Origin: Lautropia sp. SCN 69-89
GTDB lineage: Bacteria > Pseudomonadota > Gammaproteobacteria > Burkholderiales > Burkholderiaceae_E
NCBI GenBank assembly: GCA_001724855.1
Contig: MEED01000020.1
Location: 59,959-123,958 of the forward strand
DNA: 64,000 bases
Direction of reading: 5' to 3'
The notes below the pieces were generated by a model that saw nothing but the letters and a program-made list of their open reading frames with translations, was not told the DNA's origin and did not search any database. Position numbers and translations under genes: made by a program. Positions 29,611-43,376 of the stretch are shown here, piece by piece (position 1 is the first letter of the stretch; every line of letters starts with the position of its first letter).

Positions 29611-30459
29611 CTACTGCGCATCGTCGATCGCCATCCAGACGCGCAATGCGTCGCGGCTCTCGGCCACGTCGTGCACGCGCACGATCGCCGCGCCCCGCGC
29701 CACTGCCGCCAGCATCGCGGCCAGGCTCCCGGCGAGCCGCTGCCCGGCCGGTCGGCCGGTGAGATCTCCGAGCATCGACTTGCGCGAGACGCCGATCAGC
29801 ACCGGCTGGCCGCCCGCGGCGAGCTCGTCGAGCGCGCCCAGCAACAGCAGATTGTGCCGCAGCGTCTTGCCGAAACCGATCCCCGGGTCGACGACGATGC
29901 GCTCGCGCGCCACACCGGAGACCCGCAGCGCCGCGACGCGCGCGTCGAGAAAGTGCCCGACCTCGGAAACCACCTCGTCATAGGCCGGTGCCTGCTGCAT
30001 CGTCGCCGGCTCGCCCTGCATGTGCATCAGGCACACCGCGCAGCGCGCGTCGCGCACTACATCGATCGCGCCCGGCTCGCGCAGCGCTGCGATGTCGTTG
30101 ATCATGTCGGCGCCGTGTTCGATCGCCGCGCGCATCGTGGACGGGTGCCGGGTGTCCACCGACAGCGGCACGCCGCAATCGCGCAGTGCATCGAGCACCG
30201 GCACGACGCGCGCGATCTCCTCTTCGGGCGCCACCGGAGCGGCGCCCGGGCGCGTGGATTCGCCGCCGATGTCGATCAGGTCGGCGCCTTCGGCGATGAG
30301 CCGGCGCGCGTGCGCGATGGCGGCGTCGACCGTGTCGTGGCGCCCACCGTCGGAGAAGGAATCGGGCGTGACGTTGACGACGCCCATGACCAGCGGCCGC
30401 TCGAGCGGCAGCGAGAACCTGCCGCAAGCCAGGCGTCGGACCGGCCGCAGCAGGTTCAT
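29611..30459 (-). CDS. folP: Dihydropteroate synthase
   Basis: Joins p-aminobenzoate to dihydropterin pyrophosphate in folate synthesis; the target of sulfonamides. The 282-aa sequence has MGVVNVTPDSFSDGG, DIGGESTRPGA, DPGIGFGKTLRHN and GVSRKSMLG, the complete set of family motifs. The ATG at 30459 is chosen; the longer reading is an Arg-rich shadow of ftsH. It lies 94 nt after ftsH on the same strand. Confidence 0.97.
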   Translation of the reverse strand: MNLLRPVRRLACGRFSLPLERPLVMGVVNVTPDSFSDGGRHDTVDAAIAHARRLIAEGADLIDIGGESTRPGAAPVAPEEEIARVVPVLDALRDCGVPLSVDTRHPSTMRAAIEHGADMINDIAALREPGAIDVVRDARCAVCLMHMQGEPATMQQAPAYDEVVSEVGHFLDARVAALRVSGVARERIVVDPGIGFGKTLRHNLLLLGALDELAAGGQPVLIGVSRKSMLGDLTGRPAGQRLAGSLAAMLAAVARGAAIVRVHDVAESRDALRVWMAIDDAQ

Positions 30460-30553
30460 CGCGAAACGGCCGCGCGCAGCGCGCCGGCGACCTGCCCTCC
30501 CCGCGACGCAGGCCGCGCCGCCCGGGCGGGGCCGCCGGGCCGCTGCGGCGGCA

Positions 30554-32455
30554 TCAGGGCGCCGCAGGCTCGGCAGGCGCCGCCGGCGGCGTCGCGGCCG
30601 CGGCGCTCGCGCTGCCCGCGCCCGAGCCGCTGCCGCCCGAGGAGCGCTCCTTCGGAGGCCGCGGAGGGCGTCCGTCCATGATGTCGTCGATCTGGTCGGA
30701 GTCGATCGTCTCCCATTCGAGCAGCGCCTTGGCCATCGCCTCGACCTTGTCGCGGTTCTCCTCGAGGATGCGCCGCGCGGCCGCGTACTGCTCGTCGATG
30801 ATGCGCCGGATCTCGCTGTCGACCTTGCGCATCGTCTCTTCCGACATGTTGGTGGTCTTGGTGATCGAACGGCCGAGGAAGATCTCGCCCTCGTTCTCCG
30901 CATAGACCATCGGACCCAGCACGTCGCTCATGCCGTAGCGGGTGACCATGTCGCGCGCGATCTGCGTGGCGCGCTCGAAGTCGTTCGAGGCGCCGGTGGT
31001 CATCTGGTTCATGAAGATCTCTTCGGCGATGCGGCCCCCGAACAGCACCGCGATCGTGCTGAGCATGCGCTCGCGGTCCATGCTGTAGCGGTCGCCCTCG
31101 GGCAACTGCATCGTGACCCCCAGCGCGCGCCCGCGCGGGATGATCGTGACCTTGTGCACCGGGTCGGTCTTGGGCACGACACGCGCCACCACGGCGTGAC
31201 CCGACTCGTGGTACGCGGTGTTGCGCCGCTCATCCTCGGGCATGACGATCGAGCGCCGCTCGGCGCCCATGATGATCTTGTCCTTGGCGCGCTCGAAGTC
31301 GATCATCTCGACCAGACGCGCGCTGCGACGCGCTGCGAACAGCGCCGCCTCGTTCACCAGGTTGGCCAGGTCGGCGCCCGAGAAGCCGGGAGTGCCGCGC
31401 GCGATGATGTCGGCGCGCACGTCGGGGCCCATGGGCACCTTGCGCATGTGCACGTTCAGGATCTGCTCGCGGCCGCGGATGTCGGGCAGCGGCACCACCA
31501 CCTGCCGGTCGAAGCGCCCCGGGCGCAGCAGCGCCGGGTCGAGCACGTCGGGCCGGTTCGTGGCGGCGATGACGATCACGCCGGCCGTGCCTTCGAAGCC
31601 GTCCATCTCGACCAGCAGCTGGTTCAGCGTCTGCTCGCGCTCGTCGTTGCCGCCGCCCAGCCCGGCGCCGCGCTGGCGCCCGACCGCATCGATCTCGTCG
31701 ATGAAGATGATGCACGGCGCATGCTTCTTCGCCTGCTCGAACATGTCGCGCACGCGCGCCGCGCCCACGCCGACGAACATCTCGACGAAGTCGGAGCCCG
31801 AGATCGAGAAGAACGGCACTTTCGCCTCGCCGGCGATCGCCTTGGCGAGCAGCGTCTTGCCGGTGCCGGGCGAACCGACCATCAGCACGCCGCGCGGAAT
31901 GCGCCCGCCCAGCTTCTGGAACTTCGACGGGTCGCGCAGGAAGTCGACCAGTTCCTGCACCTCTTCCTTCGCCTCGTCGCAGCCGGCGACATCGGCGAAG
32001 GTGATCGTGTTGTTGGTCTCGTCGAGCATGCGCGCGCGCGACTTGCCGAACGAGAACGCCCCGCCGCGCCCGCCTCCCTGCATCTGCCGCATGAAGAACA
32101 CCCAGACGCCGATCAGCAGCAGCATCGGGAACCAGGACACGAAGATGTTGAGCAGCATCGACTGCTCTTCCTCGGGCTTGGCGTTGACCTGCACGCCGTA
32201 CTTCATCAGGTCGCCGACCATCCAGATGTCGCTGGGCGTGTAGACCGTCAGGCTGCGGCCGTCCTTGGCCCTGACCCGCAGCGTGCGCCCGTCGACCACC
32301 ACCGCGTCGATGCGCCCTTCACGCGCCTCGGTCATGAACTGCGAATACGGCATGTCGGCGCCGCGCGCCTGGCGCGTGTCGAACTGCTTGAATACCGTGA
32401 ACAGCACCAGCGCGATCACCAGCCAGACCGCCGCCTTGGAGAACACGTTGTTCAC
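30554..32455 (-). CDS. ftsH: ATP-dependent zinc metalloprotease FtsH
   Basis: A membrane-anchored AAA+ protease that degrades misfolded membrane proteins and regulators. Two membrane helices (about 7-22 and 103-121) flank the periplasmic domain. Walker A is GSPGTGKT (194-201), Walker [10 protein letters not shown], and the SRH region ends in [13 protein letters not shown]. The zinc motif is HESGH in [14 protein letters not shown]. The 633-aa length is normal. The C-terminal tail is Ala/Pro-rich. rlmE lies upstream on the same strand, as is common. Confidence 0.98.
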   Translation of the reverse strand: MNNVFSKAAVWLVIALVLFTVFKQFDTRQARGADMPYSQFMTEAREGRIDAVVVDGRTLRVRAKDGRSLTVYTPSDIWMVGDLMKYGVQVNAKPEEEQSMLLNIFVSWFPMLLLIGVWVFFMRQMQGGGRGGAFSFGKSRARMLDETNNTITFADVAGCDEAKEEVQELVDFLRDPSKFQKLGGRIPRGVLMVGSPGTGKTLLAKAIAGEAKVPFFSISGSDFVEMFVGVGAARVRDMFEQAKKHAPCIIFIDEIDAVGRQRGAGLGGGNDEREQTLNQLLVEMDGFEGTAGVIVIAATNRPDVLDPALLRPGRFDRQVVVPLPDIRGREQILNVHMRKVPMGPDVRADIIARGTPGFSGADLANLVNEAALFAARRSARLVEMIDFERAKDKIIMGAERRSIVMPEDERRNTAYHESGHAVVARVVPKTDPVHKVTIIPRGRALGVTMQLPEGDRYSMDRERMLSTIAVLFGGRIAEEIFMNQMTTGASNDFERATQIARDMVTRYGMSDVLGPMVYAENEGEIFLGRSITKTTNMSEETMRKVDSEIRRIIDEQYAAARRILEENRDKVEAMAKALLEWETIDSDQIDDIMDGRPPRPPKERSSGGSGSGAGSASAAAATPPAAPAEPAAP

Positions 32456-32567
32456 TCACCTGCTCCTTCGGGCGCCGTGCCCGCTCGATGATCCGCTTCC
32501 GGTTTTTCCATTCTACGCGTATTGCGCGCCCCGGCCCCGGCCGGGGGTATCGCCAAGTCATTGATTT

Positions 32568-33263
32568 TCATGGCTCATCCCACGCCGCAGCACCCTGCTC
32601 CGCGCCGAGCGCCGCCCTGGCCGAGGCTTTCGGCGAGCGCCCCAGCAGGTAGGTTTCGGCCGAAGCGCCGCGCGACGCCTTCGGCTTGCGTACCGCGACC
32701 CGCACGAAGCTGCGCTTGAACAACTCTACGACCTGGCTGTACCCGCTGCCGTGGAAGCATTTCACCAACAGCGCACCGTCGGGCTTCAGGTGCGCCACCG
32801 CGAACGCCACGGCCAGTTCGGCCAGGTCGGCCATCCGGGCCGCGTCGGCCGACGCGATGCCGCTGAGGTTTGGGGCCATGTCGGAAACCACAAGGTCCAG
32901 CTTCGCCCCGCCCAGCGCTGCCTCGAGCCGGTGCAGCGTCTCCTCCTCCCGGAAATCGCCCTGCAGGAAGGTCACGTCGGGGATCGGCTCCATCGGCAGC
33001 AGGTCGAGCGCGACGATGCGCCCGTCGATGCCGGCGCCGCCCGGACGCGCCAGCCGCTCGCGCAGAACCTGGCTCCAGGCGCCCGGAGCCGACCCCAGGT
33101 CGACGACCGCGATGCCGGGGCGGATCAGGCGATCCTGGGCGTCGATCTCGATCAGCTTGAATGCCGCCCGCGAACGGTAGCCGTGCTTCTGCGCCAGCTT
33201 CACGTACGGGTCGTCGATGTGACGCGCCAGCCACGCCCGGCTCAGCTTCTTGCGCTTGCTCAT
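32568..33263 (-). CDS. rlmE: 23S rRNA (uridine-2'-O)-methyltransferase RlmE
   Basis: RlmE methylates U2552 (E. coli numbering) of 23S rRNA late in 50S assembly. The 231-aa product has [20 protein letters not shown], the SAM loop [15 protein letters not shown], and [12 protein letters not shown] with the catalytic Asp, plus [10 protein letters not shown] with the catalytic Lys. The ATG at 33263 ([11 protein letters not shown]) matches the family start better than that at 33311. It diverges from yhbY. Confidence 0.96.
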   Translation of the reverse strand: MSKRKKLSRAWLARHIDDPYVKLAQKHGYRSRAAFKLIEIDAQDRLIRPGIAVVDLGSAPGAWSQVLRERLARPGGAGIDGRIVALDLLPMEPIPDVTFLQGDFREEETLHRLEAALGGAKLDLVVSDMAPNLSGIASADAARMADLAELAVAFAVAHLKPDGALLVKCFHGSGYSQVVELFKRSFVRVAVRKPKASRGASAETYLLGRSPKASARAALGAEQGAAAWDEP

Positions 33264-33359
33264 GCCGCGGCGCCCGACCTGCTTGCGCGCGAGCCGCTCC
33301 GCAGCCCACACTTGCTACTTCCGCCGCCCGACGGCCTGCCAGCTTCGACCTCCGAGCCC

Positions 33360-34031
33360 ATGAGCACCACTCCGTTCCCGCTGCCGATCGCGCTGACGCC
33401 GGCCGACCGCAAGGCGCTGCGCGCACGCGCCCACCACCTCGATCCGGTGGTCATGATCGGCGACGCCGGGCTGAGCCGCGCGGTGCTGGCCGAGGCCGAC
33501 CGTGCGCTGGGTGCACACGAGCTGATCAAGATCCGCGTGCTCGGCGACGACCGCGCGCAGCGCCAGGCGCTGCTCACCGAGATCTGTTCGGCGCTCGGCT
33601 GCGCGCCGGTGCAGTCGATCGGCAAGCTGCTGGTCGTGTACCGCCCGAAGCCGATCGAGGAAACCGTGGAACGCAAGCGGCCGCGTGGCCCGCACCTGCC
33701 GAAGAAACTGGCGGCCACCGGCGCCACCGCCGCGCGCAAGCCCGCAAAAGCGAGGAAATCGATGAAAGCGATGAAGGTCGAAAAACCGGCGCCCGCACCC
33801 AAGGCCGCAAAGGGCGGCGCCGCGAAGAAAGCCGCCGGCGCCGCGAAGGGTGCGGCCGGGAAACCCGAGCCGCTCGGCACCCGCGGCAAGCGCACCGCAA
33901 TCGGCGCACGCGCCAAGGTGCCCGCCCACCACGGCGAGTCGAGTCGCGCGACCCAGGGCCCGGCGCACCTGGCCGGACGCTCGGGCGAGACGACCAGGGC
34001 GGGCGCGCGCGCGCGCGCCAAGAAGGCCTGA
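33360..34031 (+). CDS. yhbY: YhbY-family CRM-domain RNA-binding protein with histone-H1-like tail
   Basis: YhbY associates with pre-50S particles. The CRM domain (about residues 10-100) is clear: LTPADRKALRARAHHLDPVV, IGDAGLSRAVLAEADRAL and ELIKIRV. The usual protein ends near residue 100. Here a further 120 residues, rich in Lys, Ala, Arg and Pro, follow (for example KSMKAMKVEKPAPAPKAAK), and resemble histone H1 or AlgP-type tails. The tail probably binds nucleic acid non-specifically. The ATG at 33360 fits the family start. It ends 3 nt from the convergent greA stop. Confidence 0.9.
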   Translation: MSTTPFPLPIALTPADRKALRARAHHLDPVVMIGDAGLSRAVLAEADRALGAHELIKIRVLGDDRAQRQALLTEICSALGCAPVQSIGKLLVVYRPKPIEETVERKRPRGPHLPKKLAATGATAARKPAKARKSMKAMKVEKPAPAPKAAKGGAAKKAAGAAKGAAGKPEPLGTRGKRTAIGARAKVPAHHGESSRATQGPAHLAGRSGETTRAGARARAKKA

Positions 34032-34034
34032 GCG

Positions 34035-34511
34035 CTACTCGTAGCGGACATCCAGGATTTCGACTTCGCGCACGCCGCTGGGGGCGCGCACCTCGGCGGT
34101 GTCGCCCGCGCTGCGGCCGATCAACGCGCGCGCGATCGGGCTCGAGACCGAGATCTTGCCCGCCTTGATGTCGGCCTCGTCGTCGCCGACGATCTGGTAG
34201 CTCGCCTTCTCGCCCGAATCGAGGTCTTCGAGCGTGACGGTCGCGCCGAACACCACGCGCCCGTCGGCGTCGAGCAGCTTCGGGTCGATCACCTGGGCGT
34301 TGGCAAGCTTGGCCTCGAGTTCGCCGATGCGGCCCTCGACGAAGCCCTGGCGCTCGCGCGCGGCGGCGTACTCGGCGTTCTCGGACAGGTCGCCGTGCGC
34401 GCGGGCCTCGGCGATCGCGTTGATCACCGCAGGCCGTTCGACCGATTTCAGGCGCTGCAGCTCTTCCCTCAGCAGTTCGGCGCCGCGCCGGGTAAGCGGA
34501 ATGGTTGCCAT
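34035..34511 (-). CDS. greA: Transcription elongation factor GreA
   Basis: GreA rescues backtracked RNA polymerase by stimulating transcript cleavage. The 158-aa protein has the N-terminal coiled coil (about 1-75) with the acidic tip [15 protein letters not shown], and the FKBP-like C-terminal domain ([11 protein letters not shown]). The ATG at 34511 gives [18 protein letters not shown], the family opening. It lies downstream of carB beyond a terminator-like hairpin. Confidence 0.97.
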   Translation of the reverse strand: MATIPLTRRGAELLREELQRLKSVERPAVINAIAEARAHGDLSENAEYAAARERQGFVEGRIGELEAKLANAQVIDPKLLDADGRVVFGATVTLEDLDSGEKASYQIVGDDEADIKAGKISVSSPIARALIGRSAGDTAEVRAPSGVREVEILDVRYE

Positions 34512-34555
34512 CGGGTACCTCGGATTCTCGGCGCGCGCGCCAGCGCGCGGGTCGC

Positions 34556-34599
34556 TCCAAAAAGACTCGGACCGCCGGGCGGCGAGGCCGGGCGGTCCG
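34556..34599 (-). terminator. Terminator-like hairpin between carB and greA
   Basis: CGGACCGCC (34599-34591 read on the minus strand) pairs with GGCGGTCCG (34576-34568), with a GC-rich loop, then AGTC and TTTTT. It probably ends most of the carAB transcript. Confidence 0.6.
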
Positions 34600-34644
34600 T
34601 CTGTGTCAGCGCAACTGTAACGCAAAAACGGCGTCGCCGGCGCG

Positions 34645-37890
<3,246 letters not shown>

Positions 37891-37900
37891 GGTGCGGCGG

Positions 37901-39124
37901 TCACTGGGCGGGTTGGGCGATGGCCGCGCGCGCCGCGTCCATCGACGCGATGAAGCGGTCGAACAGGTAGTGGATGTCCTGCGGTCCGGGGCTCGCCTCC
38001 GGATGGCCCTGGAAGCAGAAGACCGGACGGTCGGTGCGCTCGAGGCCCTGGATCGAGCCGTCGAACAGCGACACGTGCGTGACCCGCAGGCTCGCCGGCA
38101 GCGACGCCGGGTCGACCGCGAAGCCGTGGTTCTGGCTGGTGATGTGCACCTGCCCGGTGTCGACGTTGCGCACCGGATGGTTCGCGCCGTGGTGGCCGAA
38201 CTTCATCTTCACCGTACGCGCTCCGGAGGCCAGGCCGATGATCTGGTGGCCCAGGCAGATGCCGAAGATCGGCAGGCCGCGGTCGATCAGCTCGCGCACC
38301 GCGGCAATTGCGTAGTCGCAGGGCTCGGGGTCACCCGGTCCGTTGGACAGGAAGACGCCATCGGGGCGTTGCGCGAGCGCGTCGGCCGCGCTGGCCTGCG
38401 CCGGCAGCACGACCAGTTCGCAGCCGCGGTCGGCCAGCAGCCTCAGGATGTCGCGCTTGACGCCGTAGTCGTAGACGACCACGCGGAAGCGCCGGCCCGA
38501 CTGGGACACGAAACCGGCGCCGAGCCGCCACGAACCTTCGGTCCAGTGATACGGCTCGGGTGTCGAGACCACCTTGGCGAGGTCCATGCCGGCCAGCCCG
38601 GGGAACGCCCGCGCGGCCTCGATCGCCGCCCGCTCGTCGATCGCCTCGCCGGGCCGCGCAGCCGCGACCAGGCAGCCGCCTTGCGCACCGCGGTCGCGCA
38701 GCATCCGGGTGAGCCGCCGCGTGTCGATGCCGGCGATCGCCGGCACGCCCTCGCGCTGCAGGTAGCCGGTGAGCGGCTCGACGCTGCGCCAGTTCGAGAG
38801 CCTGCGCGGCAGGTCTTTCACGACCAGCCCGGCCGCGTGGATCTTCGAGGATTCGACGTCTTCGGAATTGACGCCGTAGTTGCCGATGTGCGGATAGGTG
38901 AGCGTGACGATCTGCCGGCAATAGCTCGGATCGGTGAGGATCTCCTGGTAGCCGGTCATCGCGGTGTTGAAGACCACCTCCCCGACCGCGCGTACCGGTG
39001 CACCGATCGAGCGGCCGCGGAAGACCGTGCCGTCGGCCAGCGCCAGCACCGCCGGCGCGTACTCGGGAATGATGCCCGCGCCGTCAACTGTGCGGGCGGA
39101 CTCGGCGTGCTGATCGGGTGACAA
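37901..39124 (-). CDS. carA: Carbamoyl-phosphate synthase small (glutaminase) subunit
   Basis: Hydrolyses glutamine and channels ammonia to CarB. The 407-aa protein has the N-terminal domain ([18 protein letters not shown]) and a class I glutamine amidotransferase domain with [12 protein letters not shown] (nucleophile Cys) and [11 protein letters not shown] (His and Glu). There is no upstream ATG; the TTG at 39124 is chosen because AGGAG lies 7 nt before it. The first 20 or so residues are extra. A TACAAT about 180 nt upstream (39311-39306, minus) is a possible -10. Confidence 0.96.
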   Translation of the reverse strand: MSPDQHAESARTVDGAGIIPEYAPAVLALADGTVFRGRSIGAPVRAVGEVVFNTAMTGYQEILTDPSYCRQIVTLTYPHIGNYGVNSEDVESSKIHAAGLVVKDLPRRLSNWRSVEPLTGYLQREGVPAIAGIDTRRLTRMLRDRGAQGGCLVAAARPGEAIDERAAIEAARAFPGLAGMDLAKVVSTPEPYHWTEGSWRLGAGFVSQSGRRFRVVVYDYGVKRDILRLLADRGCELVVLPAQASAADALAQRPDGVFLSNGPGDPEPCDYAIAAVRELIDRGLPIFGICLGHQIIGLASGARTVKMKFGHHGANHPVRNVDTGQVHITSQNHGFAVDPASLPASLRVTHVSLFDGSIQGLERTDRPVFCFQGHPEASPGPQDIHYLFDRFIASMDAARAAIAQPAQ

Positions 39125-39363
39125 CGGTAACTCCTGGGGAAGTCACCGGTGCACCCCGCGCCGACGCGCCCGGAACCGGAAGGTCCTGGTCGGGCCCCGG
39201 CTCGCCTCGACGCGGTCGTGGCAGGTGCGGTCGTGGCGGGACGGGGTCGGCGGAGTGTGACGGGGCAGGCAGGCGCTAACCGGTGAGCATTGGCGAAACC
39301 TGCGAATTGTAGCATTGCGGCCGGCGTCGCCCGGAGTCGCCCCCGCATGTCCGGGGGCGCCCG

Positions 39364-40176
39364 CTACAGCTTCTCGGTCTCACCCTGGCGCGGCTGCCAC
39401 TTCATCAGCCGCTGCTCGACCACGCCCACCGCCCCGTCGAGCGCGAGCGCGAACGCGGTCAGCACCACGATCCCGGCCATGACCGTGTTGATGTCGAAAG
39501 TGCCTTCGGCCTGCAGGATCAGGTACCCGACCCCGGCGGCCGAGCCCAGGTATTCGCCGACCACCGCGCCCACGAAGGCCAGGCCTACCGAAGTGTGCAG
39601 GCTCGAGAACACCCAGCTCGTGGCGCTGGGCAGGTACACGTGGCGCAGCAACTGGCGCTTGCTGGCGCCCAGCATGCGGGCGCTGGCCAGGATGTTCGGG
39701 CTGACTTCGCGTACGCCCTGGTACACGTTGAAGAACACGATGAAGAACACCAGCGTGAACCCGAGCGCCACCTTGGACCACACCCCCAGGCCGAACCAGA
39801 CCGAGAAGATCGGCGCGAGGATCACCCGCGGCATCGAGTTCATCGCCTTGATGTAGGGGTCGAGGATGGCTGCGGCGGTAGGCGACAGCGCGAGCCACAT
39901 GCCGATCGCCAGCCCCAGGCCAGTGCCGATCACGAAGGCGGCCATCGTCTCGAACAGCGTGATGCCCAGGTGGCGGTAGATCTCGCCGCTCCCGAACCAC
40001 TCGATCACGCGGCCGAACACCTTCAGCGGCTCGCCGAAGAAGAAGGCCGCCTGGCTCGGGTTGTCGAAGTAGAACGGCGGCAGCAGCGTCGGGCTGGTCA
40101 TCACGTGCCAGAAACCGAGCACGCCGGCCAGCACCAGCACCTGCCAGATGCGCAGCCGCAGGGCGGAAACCCTCAT
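39364..40176 (-). CDS. ABC transporter permease, SsuC/TauC type
   Basis: A 270-aa permease of the BPD family with about six membrane helices. The EAA-like loop reads FNVYQGVREVSPNILASARMLGASKRQLLRHV. RVILAPIFSVWFGLGVWSK and AVVGEYLGSAAGVGYLI are typical of the nitrate/taurine/sulfonate and pyrimidine precursor importers. It starts one base after the ATPase stop, so the three transport genes are tightly coupled. Substrate unknown. Confidence 0.92.
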   Translation of the reverse strand: MRVSALRLRIWQVLVLAGVLGFWHVMTSPTLLPPFYFDNPSQAAFFFGEPLKVFGRVIEWFGSGEIYRHLGITLFETMAAFVIGTGLGLAIGMWLALSPTAAAILDPYIKAMNSMPRVILAPIFSVWFGLGVWSKVALGFTLVFFIVFFNVYQGVREVSPNILASARMLGASKRQLLRHVYLPSATSWVFSSLHTSVGLAFVGAVVGEYLGSAAGVGYLILQAEGTFDINTVMAGIVVLTAFALALDGAVGVVEQRLMKWQPRQGETEKL

Positions 40177-40992
40177 TCAGGCCACCCGCTTCTGCCGGGC
40201 ATAGCCCTTCAGCACTTCTTCGCGCAGCACCGCCCAGATCCGCTCGTGAAGCGCGATGAAATCGGGCTGCGTGCGGATCTCGGCCACGTCGCGCGGACGC
40301 GGCAGCTCCACGACGAACTCGCCGATCGGGTGCGAGGCCGGACCGGCCGACAGCACCACGACCCGGTCGCTCATCGCGATCGCCTCGTCGAGGTCATGGG
40401 TGATGAACAGGACCGCCTTGCGGCTCGCGGCCCACAGCTCGAGCACCTCGTTTTCCATCAGCTGGCGCGTCTGGATGTCGAGCGCCGAAAACGGCTCGTC
40501 CATCAGGATGATGTCGGGGTCGAGGATCAGCGTCTGCGCGAGCGCCACCCGCTTGCGCATGCCCCCCGAGAGCTGGTGCGGATAGCGGTCGCCGAAGCCG
40601 CCGAGACCCACGCGACGCAGCCATTCGTCGGCGCGCGCGCGCGCCTCGGCGTCGGCCACGCCGCGAAACTGCAGGCCCGCCATCACGTTGGCCAGCGCAC
40701 TGCGCCAGGGCATCAGCGCCTCGGCCTGGAACATGTAGCCGGCGCGCGCGTTGATCCCCTTCAGGGGTTCGCCGAACACCTCGACCTTGCCGGTCGAGGG
40801 TTCGAGCAGGCCGGCGCCCACGTTGAGCAACGTGGACTTGCCGCAGCCGGTGGGGCCGACCACCGACACGAACTCGCCCGGCGCGATGCGCAGGTTCACG
40901 TCGCGCACCGCGGTGTAGCGCTGGCCCGGGTCGTCGCGCGAGACGAAGGTGCAGGTGACACCTTCGAGCGAGAGAGCGGGCGCCGACGCCAT
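40177..40992 (-). CDS. ABC transporter ATP-binding protein, SsuB/TauB type
   Basis: A 271-aa ATPase: Walker A GPTGCGKST, signature LSGGMRKRVALAQ, Walker B IILMDEPFSALD and the H-loop FITHDLDEAIAMSD. The partner of the permease and binding protein around it. Its ATG overlaps the binding-protein stop by one base (TGATG). A longer reading from 41253 is only shadow. Confidence 0.95.
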   Translation of the reverse strand: MASAPALSLEGVTCTFVSRDDPGQRYTAVRDVNLRIAPGEFVSVVGPTGCGKSTLLNVGAGLLEPSTGKVEVFGEPLKGINARAGYMFQAEALMPWRSALANVMAGLQFRGVADAEARARADEWLRRVGLGGFGDRYPHQLSGGMRKRVALAQTLILDPDIILMDEPFSALDIQTRQLMENEVLELWAASRKAVLFITHDLDEAIAMSDRVVVLSAGPASHPIGEFVVELPRPRDVAEIRTQPDFIALHERIWAVLREEVLKGYARQKRVA

Positions 40993-42029
40993 CACTTGAT
41001 GCGCGCAAGTGCCTTGCGGACGAACTCGTTCGTGTAGGTTTTCGAGAGGTCGATCTTCGCCTCGGCCAGCTTCGGTTCGAAGGTCTGCAGCGTGCGCAGC
41101 GCGGTGCGCGCCCCGGCCTCGGGAAGCAGGCCGTCGGGAGAGATCGCCTCGCGCACCCTGGTCCACGCCGCCAGGTACAGCCCGCGGTCGCCCAGCAGGT
41201 AGGACTCGGGCACCGTCTTCACGATGTCCGACGGGCCGGCCTGCTGCAGCCACTTCAGAGCGCGGACCATCGCGGCGGCCAGGGCCTGCGCGGTGTTCGG
41301 GTTGCGCTGCAGGAAGGCACCGGACGCGTACAGGCAGCCGGCCGGCATCGGCCCGCCGAAGACCGCCTCGGTGTCCTTCAGCGTGCGGGTGTCGGACACG
41401 ATCTTCAGCAGGCCCTGCTGGTCGAGCATCGAGATCACCGGATCGAGGTTGGCGATCGCGTCGACCTGGCCCGACTGTACCGCCGTGATCGCGCCCTTGC
41501 CCGCACCCACGCCGATGAAAGACACATCGGTGGGCTTGAGCCCGCCCTTGGCCAGCACGAAGTTGGCCATCATGTTGGTCGACGAGCCCGGCGCGGTCAC
41601 GCCGATCTTCCTGCCCTTCAGGTCGGTGATGCGCTTGTAGTCGGGCATCGTCTTCGTGGAGACGGCCAGCACGATCTGCGGTGCGCGGCCCTGCAGCACG
41701 AACTCGGTGAAGATCTGGCCCTTGGACTGCAGGTTGATCGTGTGCTCGTAGGCGCCCGAGACCACGTCGGCCGAGCCGCCGACCACTGCGCGCAGGGCTG
41801 CCGAGCCGCCGGCGAAGTCGACGATGTCGACGTCCAGCCCCTCGGCCTTGAAGTAGCCGAGCTGCTCCGCGATCGTGAGCGGAAGGTAGTAGAAGAGGTT
41901 CTTGCCGCCGACGGCGATCGTCAGTGCCTTCTTCTCGATGCCCTGGGCCAGCGACGCGACCGGCAGCGCCGCCGCGGCGGAAACAGCCGTCATCGCGGCC
42001 AGGAAGTCCCTGCGTTGCGTCATGGCCAT
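40992..42029 (-). CDS. ABC transporter substrate-binding protein (NMT1/SsuA-like), Tat signal
   Basis: A 345-aa periplasmic binding protein. The start MAMTQRRDFLAAM has a twin-arginine RRxFL motif followed by a hydrophobic stretch and a cleavage region near ASLAQG, so export is probably by Tat. The mature part resembles NMT1/THI5-like proteins: FYYLPLTIAEQLGYFKAEGL, GGSAALRAVVGGSADV, KIGVTAPGSSTN. Such proteins bind sulfonates, nitrate, pyrimidine precursors or aromatic acids. The CoA transferase upstream suggests an organic acid, but this is a guess. Confidence 0.9.
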   Translation of the reverse strand: MAMTQRRDFLAAMTAVSAAAALPVASLAQGIEKKALTIAVGGKNLFYYLPLTIAEQLGYFKAEGLDVDIVDFAGGSAALRAVVGGSADVVSGAYEHTINLQSKGQIFTEFVLQGRAPQIVLAVSTKTMPDYKRITDLKGRKIGVTAPGSSTNMMANFVLAKGGLKPTDVSFIGVGAGKGAITAVQSGQVDAIANLDPVISMLDQQGLLKIVSDTRTLKDTEAVFGGPMPAGCLYASGAFLQRNPNTAQALAAAMVRALKWLQQAGPSDIVKTVPESYLLGDRGLYLAAWTRVREAISPDGLLPEAGARTALRTLQTFEPKLAEAKIDLSKTYTNEFVRKALARIK

Positions 42030-42134
42030 GCCTGTGCTCCTTCTGGTTCTGGGTGCCGGTTCTCGCGGCCGGCGGGAGTTCGACTACCGGCGGAAGGTTA
42101 GCTCATCCGAATACGGGCAAGAAGCCCGCCGGCC

Positions 42135-43376
42135 TCAGATCACCCCCTGGTCGCGCAGCGCCGCGATCCGCGCGGCGTCGTAGCCGAGTTCGGCCAGCAC
42201 GACTGCGGTGTGCTCGCCCAGCGCCGGGCCGACCCAGCGGGTCGCGCCGGGCGTATCCGACAGCCTGGGCACCACCGCCGGCATCGCCAGTGGCGTGCCG
42301 TCGGGCAGGCGCACGCGCTCGATCATCGCGCGCGCGAGGTACTGCGGGTCGTCGACCATGTCGGCGACGCTGTAGATGCGTCCGCTCGGCACTTCGGCGC
42401 GCGCCATCGCGTCGAGCCCTTGCTCGAGCGTATGCGCCGAGGTCCATGCGGCGATCGCGTCGTCGATGCGCTGTGCCTCGGCGGCGCGGCCGGCGTTGTC
42501 GGCGAGCGCCGGATCGTCGGCGAGGTCGGCGCGCCCGATCGCGCGCATCAGCCGCTTGAAGATCGAATCGCCGTTGCCGCCGATCACGATGTGCCGGCCG
42601 TCGGCGGTCGGGTAGGTGTTCGAAGGCACGATGCCGGTGAGGTTCGTGCCGGTGCGCTCGCGCACGATGCCGTAGCGGTCGAACTCGGGCAGCGTGCTCT
42701 CCATCATGTTGAAGACGGCCTCGTACAGCGCGACGTCGACCACCTGCCCGCGGCCGGTCTCGCGCCTGGCGTGCAGCGCCATCAGCGCGCCGATCACGCC
42801 GTGCAGCGCAGCCAGCGAGTCGCCGATCGACAGGTTCATCCGCACCGGCGGGCGGTCGGGAAAGCCGGTCACGTAGCGCATGCCGCCCATCGACTCGGCG
42901 ATCGCGCCGAAGCCGGGGCGGTCGCGATACGGTCCGGTCTGCCCATAGCCGGACAGGCGCACCAGCACCAGGCCGGGGTTGTCGGCCGACAACTGCTCGT
43001 AGCCGAGCCCCCACTTCTCGAGCGCGCCCGGACGGAAATTCTCGATCACGACGTCGCTGCGGGCGGCAAGCTCGCGCGCGATGCGCTGGCCCTCGGGCTG
43101 GCGCAGGTCGAGCGTGATCGAGCGCTTGTTGCGCCCCTGCACGTACCACCACAGCGAGGTGCCCGACGGATCGTCGGGATGCAGCTTGCGCCATTTGCGC
43201 AGCGGATCGCCACCCTCGTGGCCGTCGCGCGCCGGCGGCTCGACCTTGATCACGTCGGCGCCGAACTCGGCCATCATGCGCCCGGCGAACGGCCCTGCGA
43301 TCAGCTGGCCGAGCTCGAGCACGCGCACGCCGGTCAGCGGGCCGCGCTCGGCGGCCTGCGCCCGATGGTCGCTCAT
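42135..43376 (-). CDS. CaiB/BaiF family CoA transferase
   Basis: A 413-aa class III CoA transferase, moving CoA between organic acids. Motifs: [20 protein letters not shown] at the start, [54 protein letters not shown], and [13 protein letters not shown], where the Asp should be the catalytic residue. It overlaps recR by 4 nt (ATGA) and is followed after 105 nt by the ABC importer. This suggests uptake plus activation of a carboxylic acid. Confidence 0.93.
   Translation of the reverse strand: MSDHRAQAAERGPLTGVRVLELGQLIAGPFAGRMMAEFGADVIKVEPPARDGHEGGDPLRKWRKLHPDDPSGTSLWWYVQGRNKRSITLDLRQPEGQRIARELAARSDVVIENFRPGALEKWGLGYEQLSADNPGLVLVRLSGYGQTGPYRDRPGFGAIAESMGGMRYVTGFPDRPPVRMNLSIGDSLAALHGVIGALMALHARRETGRGQVVDVALYEAVFNMMESTLPEFDRYGIVRERTGTNLTGIVPSNTYPTADGRHIVIGGNGDSIFKRLMRAIGRADLADDPALADNAGRAAEAQRIDDAIAAWTSAHTLEQGLDAMARAEVPSGRIYSVADMVDDPQYLARAMIERVRLPDGTPLAMPAVVPRLSDTPGATRWVGPALGEHTAVVLAELGYDAARIAALRDQGVI

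Noticed and set aside
39125..39363. Riboswitch or attenuator in the carA leader
   Set aside because: No known motif, no terminator/antiterminator pair and no leader peptide could be supported; only a weak -10 was seen.
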